Below are positions 1 to 28,495 of a stretch of 64,000 nucleotides of DNA, piece by piece. Position 1 is the first letter of the stretch. Each line of letters begins with the position of its first letter. The notes under the pieces were generated by a model that searched no databases, had not been told where the DNA came from, and was given only the letters and a program-made list of their open reading frames with translations. The position numbers and the translations under genes are program-made. Source of the stretch: Cristatella mucedo (lineage: Eukaryota > Bryozoa > Phylactolaemata > Cristatellidae); contig WPIO01000058.1 in assembly GCA_009760855.2 (NCBI GenBank), positions 1,916,001 through 1,980,000 on the forward strand. Reading direction: 5' to 3'.

Positions 1-500
1 ACGGCAATCCCCAGCAATGGTAGTGGTCGATTCGGCAAATCCGTGGAAATTGACAAGATTGGCTGCAATAAACTGCAACTCATTCCACGTAACATGTACC
101 TGTGTGCACCCATAATTTTCACCCACTGTGCAGTCGTTCAGTCGAGGTCAATGAACGGCAATCGACGGCAATTGCTCAGGGAAATACGCCAATCAATAAC
201 GGTCCATTACAAATGGACCGACAGTCGCTGAGAGAAGCTCAAACTTCTCTTGCGTATTGTACTACCACACTGCATTAAAAGTGCAGCCACATCCTTTTAA
301 GCAATCGACAAAGCCACAATCAAGGGCAATGCACGGCAATCGATGGCAATGACCCGGCCTGTACCGCAATCTGCTTAAAATTTTCTGGAAATCAGCTGTT
401 TGAATTTGTAATTGTCCTATCCAATAATGCTCACTGTGAGCGCACATACTGTCATATTTCACGTTTAACCTTGAGCAATCAATGGCGATTGCCCGAGACA
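1..500. repeat. CGGCAAT-motif-rich segment, unclassified
   Basis: No gene is recognised here. The words acggcaat, atggcaat and gggcaat recur irregularly (near 1, 154-175, 325-350 and 490). This looks like decayed short-period repetition or the end of an unknown mobile element. Open frames on either strand are short and match nothing I know. Confidence 0.3.
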
Positions 501-669
501 ATACAACAATCTATTGTACAATTCGATTGATACAATTCAATTGATACAAACGACTGTTACAATTACAAACAAAGCTGGTGGAAGAAGATCCAATTTTTCT
601 TGTCTACGTATGTATGCATGGATGTATATACGTATGTTTATATGTGTGCATGCATGCATGTGCCTATAT

Positions 670-1745
670 GTAAGTATCTCCATCTGTAACTCCACAAGGT
701 CACAAAGACGATGTTGGTGCTATACACGAGAATTTTCTATAGCTTACTCAAAGGCTAATGGGAACAGCTAATGTATTATCAATGGAGTACCCGAGGCCAG
801 CGATGACCTTGAAACTGAAGCAGTATTTAAGCTAGGCATGAAGGAGCCAAGCCAAGGCTGCCCTTGTGGGTCAGCGGAACAACTTTACTCTGTATCCGTT
901 GATCAACAAGAAGCTCCTTCAGCAAATGTAACCGAGTCAAGCCTCTGGGATTTGTAAACTAGCCTTGCAGCAATATTAATCACCAGCTGTGGTGGCTTAG
1001 TGGCTTCTTTTGGTAGCCTAGCCAAAATTGAATTGCAATAGTCTAGCCAACGACAGAACAAGGTAGCTAATTAAATTTTGCAGGCCGCTGAGGTAGATAT
1101 TTCCTAATCTCAGATAGGGATCGGACGTAATGGCTAGCTGCAGGAGCAGTCTTCTTAATGAAGTTTTCAAAATTTAGGCAGCTGTCGAAGACGACACCCA
1201 AATTCCAAGCACACGGTGCCGATCGCACAGTAGAATCAACTATTAGAAGAGCAAAGTCTTCTAGTCCAGCCATATGCTTGGGTTGTCCTATGAGTAGCAG
1301 TTTCATTTTATTATCGTTTAGTTTAAGGAAATTTGCCGACATCCCGGATCAAATGTCTGCAAGAAAATCCTTCAGTTTATCAGTCGCTTCAGCCAGCCGA
1401 TTCCGACGGTTAAAATGATGAATGCAGCTGAGTATTGTCAGCATAAAGTGATAGCCTATTCCATGGGCCCGAATCACTTTTCCTGCAGGTTCCGTATAAA
1501 TGCAGAATACAACACCAAAGGATCTAGGACAGACCCTTGTAGGGTTTCACAAGTGATCGGTCTGGTGGATGAAACCTGACCTCCATACGAAACAGATTAA
1601 ACTCGACTTGACAAGTATGATTTGAACCAAACCAGTGCCTCGTCCACCAGACCAATCGTTGTTTGCAATCGTTCAACCAGGATATCATGATCAATAGTGT
1701 CGAAGGCAGTTGATAGATCAAGCAGTACTAGGTCAGTGAGATCCT
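670..1745 (-). mobile_element. LINE-B non-LTR retrotransposon, 5'-truncated and decayed
   Basis: Read on the minus strand, this encodes part of a CR1/L2-type reverse transcriptase. A block reading LDLSTAFDTIDHDILVERL lies near 1,690-1,735, a catalytic-site remnant YHFYADN-TQLH (one base lost) near 1,410-1,460, and WMSANFLKLND-like sequence at 1,340. The 3' end is the family's shared terminus (TGTGGAGTTACAGATGGAGATAC in reverse complement, near 675-705). Stops and frameshifts make it a dead copy. Confidence 0.75.
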
Positions 1746-1854
1746 GTCATCGTGGCTGCATAGGATGACATCAGTTACAAATTGTCATTGAAGGTAATGA
1801 CAGTATCGGCAAGCAAGTACCGGACGTTTAGCGCATACGAGCAGAAGGCTTGAT

Positions 1855-2130
1855 CAAAAGATTTCAATTTAGGGCAATAGACAGAGATTACTAGATGCTG
1901 AGGAGTACGAGGTGTAGTCAGAACACACTGGAGAAGTGAGGAGGTCGGATAGGTAGCTTGGTGCTAACAAATGAGGAGATATGTAACCTGGACAGAGGAT
2001 TTTAAAATCAATTTTATGCTTAATAAGGAGCCAGTGAAGCTCAGACAGGAGTGGTGCAATGAGGCAGGTACGTTAACGACAACAGACAAGATGAGGCACT
2101 AAGATTTGGACCAGTTCCACACTCGATCAA
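1855..2130 (-). mobile_element. fragment of another non-LTR RT C-terminus
   Basis: On the minus strand the translation contains APLLSELHWLLIKHKIDFKIL followed by an LxxLLxS-like tail. This is the usual sequence after the RT domain of CR1/L2/Rex-type LINEs (ELHWLPIKxRIDFKIL). The wording differs from LINE-A and LINE-B, so it may be a third family. It contains stops. Confidence 0.55.
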
Positions 2131-2886
2131 ATACTCTCACACGATTATATACTATTCTTCTGTTATCACCGAATTCTTCCCATCGCACCACTTGCAGATC
2201 TCATTCAGTTTGCAGTTAGTGCCCTCCTCCTAATAAGAAATCATCTGTAATTGCAACCTTAAAACCATTATATTTATGCTGCCCTCACGAAAATATCTAA
2301 CTTGTACCTGTTCCTCAATCCAGCCTCGAACCTGCGCTCACTAGCAGAATGCTACAACATGACTCTCTAGCCGACGTTTTTGGTGAGTTCGCACATCTGA
2401 CTAAGCACACTGTGCTCCCTTAGTCAGATGGCCTTTTGGTTTACGGCAGCCTTTTAACAAGCTAGGTCTACAAAGCTTAAGCTTGAGAAAGTATACAAAA
2501 TATCAAGACTGACTGTCGATCGACAAGAAGACTGCTGTAGATCATACCATTCCATTAAAGACCAAGTCTAACTTCCAGGAAAATATTGTCAAATCATAGA
2601 TGCACAATCGAAAAAAGCTTATGTCAAAAGTCAACCATCTACTTGATCACTACCAGGTTAGCTCATTACCGAGCGATCCTTGAGATGAAAAAGCGAATCA
2701 TTTCTCTAGCTTCTTTGCCAGCAAAATAAACAAGATCAGAGAGTCAATTTCTTAGGTAACCACATCACCAGACTCAGCTTGCTCATTACCACCCCACAGG
2801 ACTCTTCTCCCTCAATTCCTTGCAGCACCTTTGTGTCTGCATTCAAGCCTGGTGACATCAGCCTGAAATTCATCTTCCTGAGCCGT

Positions 2887-3062
2887 AATGGCTCACTAGG
2901 TAAGGAGGTTGCTTTAATGATTTCTGTCCCGAGGTCTTGGGTTCGAATCCTGTGGTGGGCGATCCTTTTATCATCGCTGCAACCGGTGGTGATAGCCGTA
3001 AAGACTCTTCTGTCGCTATACAAAAGAGGCTGTTAAATCAGCTAGTATTTAATTTAAATTTT
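2887..3062 (+). mobile_element. SINE-A copy inserted in LINE-A copy 1
   Basis: A tRNA-derived SINE. The B-box-like ggttcgaatcc is followed by tgtggtgggcgatcc, a cgctgcaaccggtggtgatagccgtaaa segment, and a terminal caaaagaggctgttaaatcagctag. It has no Pol II ORF. The flanking LINE sequence is continuous across it. Confidence 0.8.
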
Positions 3063-3830
3063 ATAAAGAAGACTATTAGCTATGTAGACCCTATTTTTAT
3101 TCTCCTACCTCTTCCATGCACATATCTGCTGCTACTACCGTGCATAACTGACATAATAAACATATCCTTAGCCTCAGGTCTTGTTCCCTGCACCTTTCAA
3201 AAAGGCTGTTGTTAGGTCACTCAATAATAAAACAAAATAGACCAAGAGGAATTGAGCACCACCATCCCAAACAATGCCTGTTTCTATCAAATACACTACA
3301 AGAAGTAGTGGCAGACCAGATGAACTCTTATTGCATTGGAAATGCAAAACTAGAAAGTATGTTCCATTCTGATTTTAGAGCTCGTCATGCTTCAGAGTCA
3401 CCACCGCTACGGTTGCACCTTCTCAGGGATGCTGACTTAGGCAAAGTCTCTCTGCTTAACTTGCTCGATCTTTTGGCAGCGCTTAATATTACTGATCACA
3501 AAATCCTTCTCGCGCACCTCTCGTCATGCACTGGTTATGCCCTGCAAAGGCTGAGGTCATTACTCGAAGAAAGACCCCAGGACAATAATGTCAAAAGGCA
3601 AAAATCACACGAGAAACCACTAATGGACACGATACCCTAGGGCTCTGTGATTGGTTCATTTCTTTTCACAATTCATACTCATCCTCTTGCTAATAAAATT
3701 GCCAAGCACAATCTTGGCTTTAACGTCATGCCGGTGACACATATAAACACCTATGCTTTGATCCCTCCCAGGGCTCCGGAGTGTCAAACTCTCTTAACTC
3801 ACTGCATGTGTTGCTGACATACCACTTAAG

Positions 3831-3998
3831 AAAATAAATAAATACTAGCTGATTCAACAGCCTCTTTTTGCATAGTGACAGAAGAGCCTTGACGGCTATC
3901 CCCACCACTGGGAGTGGCGATAAAGGATCGCCCACCACAGGATTCGAACCCATGACCTCGGGCCGAGGTCGTGAAAAGCAACCGTCTTGGTTTAGCAG
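3831..3998 (-). mobile_element. SINE-A copy inserted in LINE-A copy 1 (reverse orientation)
   Basis: Reverse complement of the SINE-A consensus: 3' end ctagctgattcaacagcctc at about 3,844, B box ggattcgaaccc at about 3,943, and the hairpin gacctcgggccgaggtc at about 3,954-3,970. The host LINE-A frame resumes at about 4,035. Confidence 0.8.
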
Positions 3999-4904
3999 AA
4001 AACATTGGCAAATGTAAATGACGATATAACATTTGAAAATTTAATGAAGATTAAACCAACTTACTTGGTCTGGAAAAATCTAGTGTTACTCAGAAATAGG
4101 AAAGTCTAATGCTGAAAATAGGCTCTGGCAGCACATATCCTGTAGAATCTGCACAAAATTTAGGTGTCATGTTCCAAAGTGACCTTTTAATAGTTGATCA
4201 CATAAGCTTTACCATCAAGTCTACCTATTTACAGCCATGCAACATAGCACATACTAGGGCCTGGTTAGACAGGAATACCACATCCAAGTTATTATATGCA
4301 TTTCTACCATCCCATTTCGACTTCTGTAATTCACTACTTACGGTTTTCCAGTCTATGCAATCAAGCGCTTACAGTTGGTGAAAAGTGCTGCAGCTAAGCT
4401 CGGCTATCATGAAATGTGCACTTGCCTTTTTATAACACATTTCTCACCATCCTGCACTTGCTCCCAATCAAGCCAATAAGGACTTCAAGGATTTGTCACT
4501 CACTTTTAGGTCTCATCTTTCTCTGACTCTAGCCTGCCTATCAGATCTACTACAGTATCAGGCTAGGCATCGCACCACCTGCTCTTTCAAATAAAATCGT
4601 TTAGCTTTGCTTCGAAACATTCTTAAATCCTTTGGAGACCATGCCTTTAGTCCTTATGCTCCGAAAAAGGTTGGAACTCACTAATGACTGACGTCACGAC
4701 ATCCCCTGACTTGATAATGACTTTGACCCTGTGCATGTCACCCTAACCTTGTTATTCATTTTGTTTGTTTGTCAAGCATGATTTTACTAACCATTCAATT
4801 GCATTTCCCTTTGCAGCAAATGCAAAGCGCCTAGAGAGAGATTGAGTTCTCTGAGGGCGCTTTATCAAGTGTATTATTATTATTATTATATTAAAAGAAG
4901 CTAA

Positions 4905-5100
4905 AACGCACGTGTGCCCCACAGGTTTAGCTGGGTCTTGTGATTCGTCCTATACAGGCTTATGGGTGCTGACGTTGAGCAAATTTACAAAAAACCATAT
5001 TATGTATGCTAACACTGTGCATGCTACCACTAACCTTAGAGTAATGCTTCCTTTACAGCATACGAAAGAGAGTGTTATAAACATGTATTATTATTGTAAT
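4905..5100 (+). mobile_element. LINE-A 3' UTR fragment
   Basis: Resembles the LINE-A 3' UTR (tgctgacactgtgcatgctgccactaacc), ending with attattattgtaat. The terminal hairpin has largely decayed (acgaaagagagtgttataaac). Confidence 0.6.
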
Positions 5101-5109
5101 CATTTTTAT

Positions 5110-5530
5110 AGTTGCAGACGATTAAGGCGCAGGGCAGAAGACCTGGATTAAGGGAATGGCAATAACTTGGTCTCAATTTCACAAACATGTTAAGTAGTTT
5201 GGCTGCTATACTCTCCTCTAAGGAGGCCTTGATTTCGGCAATGTTCCTTAGCTGAAAGTAGGCTGACGTAAGATTTGAGGAAATATGGTCACCTGATGAC
5301 AAGTCATTATGAAATAGCATGCCTAGATTGTGGCCAGACGTAACGGTAGTGATGCTATCTGAAACAATCTTGTGGGCTACATCTTCCAACTTTGGAGTGA
5401 CACAAATTTGCCAAGAACTAGTAGGTTACTCTTACCATCGTTAAGCTTCAAGAAGTCAGTAGCCATCCAAATGTGAATGCTGTCGATGTAGGCAGTAAGT
5501 GAATTACGTGAGCCAGATGAGTAGCAAGGA
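5110..5530 (-). mobile_element. LINE-A-like RT C-terminal fragment
   Basis: The minus-strand translation around 5,150-5,389 contains HNLGMLFHNDLSSGDHISS and AYFQLRNIAEIKASL. This corresponds to ARNLGVIFQSDLSLDDHISS and AYCQLHNIAKIRA in the best LINE-A copy. The 3' UTR is missing, and stops occur upstream. Confidence 0.65.
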
Positions 5531-5667
5531 AAATACAGCTACAGTACCCAAGTTAATAGAGTGAAGACTTCACACCCCAACTCTCAGTACTGAGCAGAGA
5601 TGGTCCAAGCGAGGTGAGACCAATATGAATTGGTGTGCCTTGAGTCAGAGGTTCGACCAACCCCATT

Positions 5668-5875
5668 AATAATAATAATAATATTAATAGTAATGTACTT
5701 GATAAAGCACCCTCAGAGAACTTAATCTCTTTCTAGGCACTTTACATTTGCTGCAAAGGGAAATGCAATTAAATGGTAAGTAAAATCATGCTTGAAAAAC
5801 AAACAAAATGAATAACATGGTTAGGGGTGACATGCACAGGGTCAGCATGCCAATGTGGTTAGTGGCAGCCTCTCA
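5668..5875 (-). mobile_element. LINE-A 3' UTR fragment
   Basis: An (AAT)n tail at 5,668-5,690, then the reverse complement of the LINE-A hairpin (aagcaccctcagagaacttaatctctttctaggcac). The 3' UTR follows up to tgtggttagtggcagc. No coding portion remains. Confidence 0.8.
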
Positions 5876-5876
5876 G

Positions 5877-6529
5877 CAGGAGCCACGCCACACATAGGCA
5901 GCGGCGAGCGCATACAGCAGCTTAGCGGCTGACGATCAGCCAGCAGCCACCGGCCTCCACTGAACGAACAGCAGGCCCAACCGGCTGGACATAGCACTTG
6001 CTTGTGGTTAAACCTGAGTGACAAGCCAGAACGGACCATGAGCTGGTTGTGTGACATTTGCAAACGAAAAGTTTGATAGTCAAGTATAATATGTGTATGA
6101 AGTACATTAAGCTGGTAGAGTCAAAGCACCTAGCACGGGGCATGTGAATGCATTCACCCACCGCCAGGCCAGGAGGCAATGCAAAACAATTAAAGTGCAC
6201 AGTCAAGGCAAGTGCAAAGGTCACCACAGATGAGACCTCTGCAAAGCCAATGACTGTATGGTTGCTTTCTCATTCGGCAGACTCGGGTGCCTTGTAGGGC
6301 TAGTGAGCAGTAAATCCTGAATGTCACGCAAGGCAGAACACGGACCTGATCCTGAGAATGACCTATCATAAGCATTTCAAAATCATAACCCTATTATTAG
6401 TTTAAGCTAATCTTCACAACATTTTCTACCAGTAATCCAATTTGAATAATATTGAAGTTAATAGTGGAACACAAGAAGTTCAGTGAAGTTCCATGCTTTT
6501 TTATACTGAGTGCGCAGGCAGGCGATGCA
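5877..6529. other. unassigned spacer
   Basis: No gene, exon or repeat family is recognised. Open frames on the minus strand (up to about 100 codons) lack known domains and are not supported. Confidence 0.5.
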
Positions 6530-6766
6530 TGTATGACGCATGATGTACTTATGCGTGCTGACACTGTGCATGCTGCCACTAACCACATTTGCATGCTGAC
6601 CCTGTGCATGTCACCCATAACCATATTATTCATTTCGTTTGTTTTTCAAGCATGATTTTACTTACCATTCAATTGCATTTCACTTTACAGCAAATGTAAA
6701 GCGCCTAGAGAGAGATTAAGTTCTCTGAGGGCGCTTTATCAAGTGAATTATTATTATTATTATGTA
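6530..6766 (+). mobile_element. LINE-A 3' UTR fragment
   Basis: A nearly complete LINE-A 3' UTR from cttatgcgtgctgacactgtgc through the terminal hairpin (aagcgcctagagagagattaagttctctgagggcgc) and an ATT tail. It is severely 5'-truncated, as is typical of LINE retroposition. Confidence 0.85.
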
Positions 6767-7890
6767 GGATATGTAGGCAATGGCAAATACTATAAAGTCA
6801 AGACGGTCGTGCATCAGGTTGCATTTCCAGTGAAACTTTCAGGATTGAGGTCAGGATCCAAAATTATGCCAAATTGTCATGCCAAGCATGGGTTCAATGG
6901 GGGAGGAAGCAAGTCGCATATTCACTCATTAACGTTGCAGAGCTTCACTATCATTAGAAGTGTACGTGCCATGCCAGCAGAGGTTCAGTTTTGACATTAG
7001 GTTAGTTTTAACGAATTTTGTGAGATCCAAGAATAAATGTATGAAGGAATTTAGGCATGAATTTGCTAGGCAAACAGCCAATGAAGCAAACACGATAAAA
7101 TTGCATAATTTATCCATAACAATTATAGTGGCTGTCATGTGATTGAATGATCTTTCCTAAATTGCAAAAGGTAGCCCACATCTGCACAACAAACCAAGCA
7201 GCAGAATCATCGGCCGGCAAACTATTTCAGCAGTAAGCTACTAAAATAAGCAGCTTTAGAAAAAGGTCAGGCTGATGAACATCTCGACCTAATTTAGCGT
7301 TAGGCTTAAGTTTGTGGTTCAAATCCGGCAGCTAGGACAACAATTACACGCACCCTACTTCGACATCTGCAAAGAAATAGCTGGGCAAGGAGACTTATAC
7401 ATTGGGATCGTAAATTACAAACCTAATCCGTTCCTGGAATGGGTTCATAACCCGGGTTATTTGCTACCAGGATCATTATTTCCCGTGGGGTTCAATGAGA
7501 AAACTTTTGGAATATTTCGATCCCAGAAAATAATCATTCTTGCATCAAAAAATAGGGAAGAAATAATAACCCATATTTTAAATACTCCACTCATTGCTGA
7601 GACCAATTTCTTACCCTTAGGGTGTAATACCACATTGCTGGCAGCTTCAAAGCTCAACTTAGCCCTCAATAAATGGGTAAGAATTGGTAATTTTGCCTTT
7701 CGGGGATGTTTTGGAAACATGTGGCAGGTGATCCATTCAAATGCTATATTATGCCCGAATACTTACGAAGTGCCTACAAGCCCATTGGGATTTTTTTGTA
7801 ACCCACAATCAGGTTCGTAACCCAAGTCAGTTTTACCAACCCAGGTGTTCAAAACCTGGATTATTTGTAACCTGAGGCATTCATAACCCA
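6767..7890. other. unassigned spacer with AACCCGGGTTA-type repeats
   Basis: No recognised gene. 7,314-7,820 is open for 168 codons on the plus strand but shows no known motif. The segment contains a 14-bp perfect palindrome, ATAACCCGGGTTAT, at 7,447-7,460. Related words (cgtaaccca, gtaacctg, cataaccca) recur at 7,798-7,890, suggesting an unidentified repeat. Confidence 0.4.
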
Positions 7891-8044
7891 GGACGGCACT
7901 ATAGTGCCATCATCAGGCCATGGACAGACCAACGGTGAAGTCAGAAGCCAGGGTGACTTGCTAACTCTTTACGCACTGTTAAAAAACCTCACCAACATGC
8001 CATCAAAAGCAGCAAAACACCTAGGAGGCAGGCATACCAACTAC

Positions 8045-25209
<17,165 letters not shown>

Positions 25210-25220
25210 CTGCAAACATA

Positions 25221-25474
25221 AGACGTTCTCATCAATACTATGCACTGCTTTTCACGACCTCGGCCCGAGGTCGTGGGTTCGATTCCTGCGGTGGGCGATT
25301 CTTTATCGTCACTGCAAGTGGTGGTGATAGCCGTAAAGGCTCTTCTGTCGCTATACAAAAAGAGGCTGTTTAATCAGCTAAGATTTCATTTCATTTCATT
25401 TCACCTAACAATAGAATGGTTCAGGCGTTCTTATCAATACTATGCACCTAACAATGGAATGGTTCAGGCATTGC
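25221..25474. repeat. 43-bp tandem repeat interrupted by SINE-A
   Basis: A unit beginning cacctaacaatagaatggtt starts at 25,402 and 25,445. The tail of a further unit (gttctcatcaatactatgcac) lies at 25,224-25,244, on the other side of the SINE. Confidence 0.7.
25243..25402 (+). mobile_element. SINE-A copy beside a BtpA exon
   Basis: The head is shortened. A perfect hairpin cacgacctcggcccgaggtcgtg, B box ggttcgattcc, body and gaggctgtttaatcagct end are followed by an (ATTTC)n-type tail. It sits about 34 bp from the splice acceptor of exon 25127-25209 and splits a 43-bp tandem repeat. Confidence 0.85.
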
Positions 25475-26454
25475 TTGGTCAAAAAGATTACATTACATAT
25501 AATATGGTATTAAAATGCTAGCATATTATTAGGCATGTATAAACATAAAGCATGTAAAGGAATATGATCGAATATCTCACATGCTTATGTATTTTTATTT
25601 AAAATAGAATGTCTTATAAGAGACCTGGTTAAAAGAAATGTATGCAATGCATGAAATGTATGCAATGCATATTCTCTAGGGTGCAAACCAAACAAGCCTA
25701 TCTCATAATGAACCTCTGTTGGGATAACATTATAAGCAGAGCAATACATGGTTATTTTACAAGAAAATAATCAATTGGCAAAAATCGATGGAAATCCATA
25801 TGTTATCTGTGACATGCTCTATTAATTTAGCTACGTATATCTTTTTGTATATCAGTCTGTTTTGTCTGACTGCTAGCTCTGTGTTTGAATAACTTAAATA
25901 ATTCGTAGAAAACTTCAGAACGATTAGTGCAGTTTCAGCTATATCCGAAAGCTGGCTTGCATGATGGCTGCAATGCAACCCGTCAAAAGACACAGCATTC
26001 GAAGTTAGTAGCACCATAGAAACTGGACAGTATAAGACTTGCTTGTGAATTATAAAATGCAAGCTTATTAATTTGCTTTTAATTATTCACAGGCAGTGAA
26101 ATGAAGGGCATGCTTAATGAGTTAATCAAATAAATTGATGAATGACAAGCAATTAATAATGCAGAATAGCAGCAACATGAGTGTACACGCATAAGGGCGC
26201 TAATTTTACAAGTCCAAGCTCATCCAAACGATGAGACAACAGCCCAGCTCAGCTGAGATAGCTAGTTAGCAGATGCAAAGACAGTAATTCGACAAGGGAT
26301 GCCAGACGAGTTGGACTAAAAGATAGCGATTTTGATCCATGAGGAGAAACAACATTAAGACAAAAGTACCTTGCCGACTCACATATCTAGGCCCATGGCA
26401 CCTCGGTAGCAAACATGTTTCAGCCCAAAAGTCAATACAAATATAACATGCAAG
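25475..26454. other. unassigned AT-rich spacer
   Basis: No exon or repeat recognised. The upstream BtpA exon encoding ...ALPG was looked for here and not found. Confidence 0.45.
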
Positions 26455-27475
26455 GGTTCAGTCATCCAGCACGTCAAATTCTGTCAACTCTCTTGCTGCT
26501 TGTATTGACGACATCTGCACATGGAGAGCAGGAAACTGTCTTAAATTGAATAATGAAAAAACCAACTTACTGGTTATGGGCAAACCAAGTTTAATTCAGA
26601 AATTGGAAATGCTCATGCTCGAAATCGGCTCTGCCAAGCATACCTCCTATGGAATCTGCTCGAAATATAGGTGTCATGTTCCAAAGAGTGACGTTTCGTT
26701 AGACGACCATGTCAGCTCCACAATCAAGTCTGCCTACTTTCAGCCACATAGCATTGCTAAAATCCAGATTTGGTTAGACAGGGATAATACATCTAAATTG
26801 GCCTGTGCATTTGGTTCATCCAGTCTCGATTTCTGTATCTCACTGATTGCTGATCGACCGGTCTGTGTTACGAGGCACTAACAGCTGGTGCATAACTCTT
26901 AGCTAGGCTTGGCTGTTGTGAGCAGCACAGCTGCCACATCACACCACTTCTAGCCGATCTGTACTGGCTACCAGTCAAGCAGCGGATCGACTTTGCGGTT
27001 CTGTCACTCACTTTTGGGTTCCGTCATTCTTTGGCCCAAGCCTGCCTATAAGATCTACTCCTTCACCAGGCATCCTCCATCATACTATTGCTTTTCTGGA
27101 ACTATTCTTTGGCTACACCTCGAACGAACATCAAATCCTTTGGAGACCGTGCCTTTAGTGTGTATATTCTCAATGCCCGGAACTCACTTTCGACTGGCAT
27201 CACGACATCCCCTGACTTGACGACATTTAAAAAGAAGCTAAAAACATACCTATTAACCACAGCATTTAGCGGGCCCATGAGATTTGTCGTTTGTTGTGAG
27301 CGACATTGTGAATGCCGCTACTGACCATATCAGCATGCTGACCATGTGCATAACACCTCTAACCGTGTTATGCTTGTTGACAATGAGCATACTATCACTA
27401 ACCATTCGATCATGCTTCCATTACAGCACATGTAAAGTACCTAAACAGCGATTAAGTTCTAAGGGAGTAATACAA
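26455..27475 (+). mobile_element. LINE-A copy 12, decayed
   Basis: RT C-terminal sequence (NNEKTNLLVMGKPSLIQKLE, SLDDHVSSTIKSAYFQPHSI, KLKTYLLTTAFSGP) in several frames, then a 3' UTR and a poorly preserved hairpin. The ATT tail is lost. Confidence 0.8.
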
Positions 27476-27756
27476 ATGTTTTAGTCTTAATCTTAGATGA
27501 ACAAGCGAGAACAAGATTTCCATATGAGCAGTGCTAATAGTAGCATAAGCTTGATCTATCTCTTCAGTCATTTGGGTAGTAGCGAGGATAAAAAACTATC
27601 TATCAATAAATGCAGTTGATTTTTAATTATATCATGCAATGAGGTCAATTTTAAACATAAATAGTCGACTTTACATACATAATACTAAAGTGCACGAATG
27701 GCATTAACGATGATGAATTTTGGGATTCAACTTGCATTCAGCATGTCAATGGCTGT

Positions 27757-27795
<39 letters not shown>

Positions 27796-28495
27796 ACTTG
27801 ATAAGGCACCCTCGGAGAACTCAATATAATTCATTTGTATAGCGCCCCAAGATAACTTAATCTCTATTCAGGCGCTTCACATATGCCTCCGGGCTCGAGC
27901 CCACGACCTCAGCCTCAGACCTTGGTCGGGGCGAGCACCTTAACCGTTGGACCAAACCAGCTCAATCTCTTTCTACAAGCTTTACATTTGCCACAAAGGA
28001 AACAAGATCGAATGCTGAGTGATATCATGCTTGATAAACATCAAAAATAACATGGTTAGGGGTGGCATATGCACAGGGTCAGCATGGAAGTGTGGTTAGT
28101 GGCAGCATGCAGTGTCAGCACACATAAGCACATGAACGACGAATCACAGGGACCCACTAAATGCTGTCATAAATAGATGTTTTTAATTTCTTTGTAAACG
28201 TCACCAAGTCAGGGGATGACATGACGGAAGTCGGGAGTAGGGTCCAGGCTTTAGGACCATACGAACTAAAGGCACGGTCTCCAAAGGATTTGAGGTGTGT
28301 ACAAGGTATAGGTAAACAGATTCCGAAAAGCAGGTAGTATGATGCTTAGCCTGGTGGGGCAGTAGATTTGATAGGTATGCTGGAGCCAACGAATGAAGGG
28401 ACCTAAAAGTAAGCAACAAAACTATGAAGTCGATCCGTTGCTTGACTAGTAGCCAGCACAGGTCAGCAAGAAGTGGTGTGATGTGGCAACTGCAG
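27757..28495 (-). mobile_element. LINE-A copy 13 with a nested SINE-B
   Basis: An (AAT)n tail at 27,757-27,793, hairpin halves split by SINE-B (27,826-27,960), the 3' UTR, then RT C-terminal sequence (LTFRSLHSLAPAYLSNLLPH near 28,355-28,420). The LINE reads through perfectly if the insert and one ctcaat copy are removed. Confidence 0.85.
27826..27960 (-). mobile_element. SINE-B inserted in LINE-A with a 6-bp target duplication
   Basis: 135 bp flanked by ctcaat at 27,820-27,825 and 27,961-27,966. In reverse complement it has a tRNA-like head (ggtttggtccaacggttaaggtgctcg), an extended arm, a B-box-like gggctcgagccc, then an L2-type 3' end (gaagcgcctgaatagagattaagttatcttggggcgc) and aattat. Confidence 0.88.

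Larger units (their letters stand above)
2160..4888 (+). mobile_element. LINE-A copy 1, carrying two SINE insertions
   Basis: This is a long decayed LINE-A. From about 2,340 it resembles the linker before RT (DVFGEFAHLTKHTVLP). 2,570-2,870 aligns by eye with 11,790-12,055 of the best LINE-A copy, and 3,210-4,690 follows its RT and C-terminus. The copy ends in the family 3' hairpin (gcgcctagagagagattgag...ggcgc, about 4,828-4,868) and an ATT tail. It is interrupted by SINE-A in plus orientation (2,887-3,062) and minus orientation (3,831-3,998): LINE sequence stops and resumes on either side of both. It is non-functional, with many frameshifts. Confidence 0.8.

Noticed and set aside
1-8044. Final BtpA exon (VLIGSG / VGSHFK blocks)
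   Set aside because: I scanned the minus strand for the expected residues and found none; the exon is probably outside the window.
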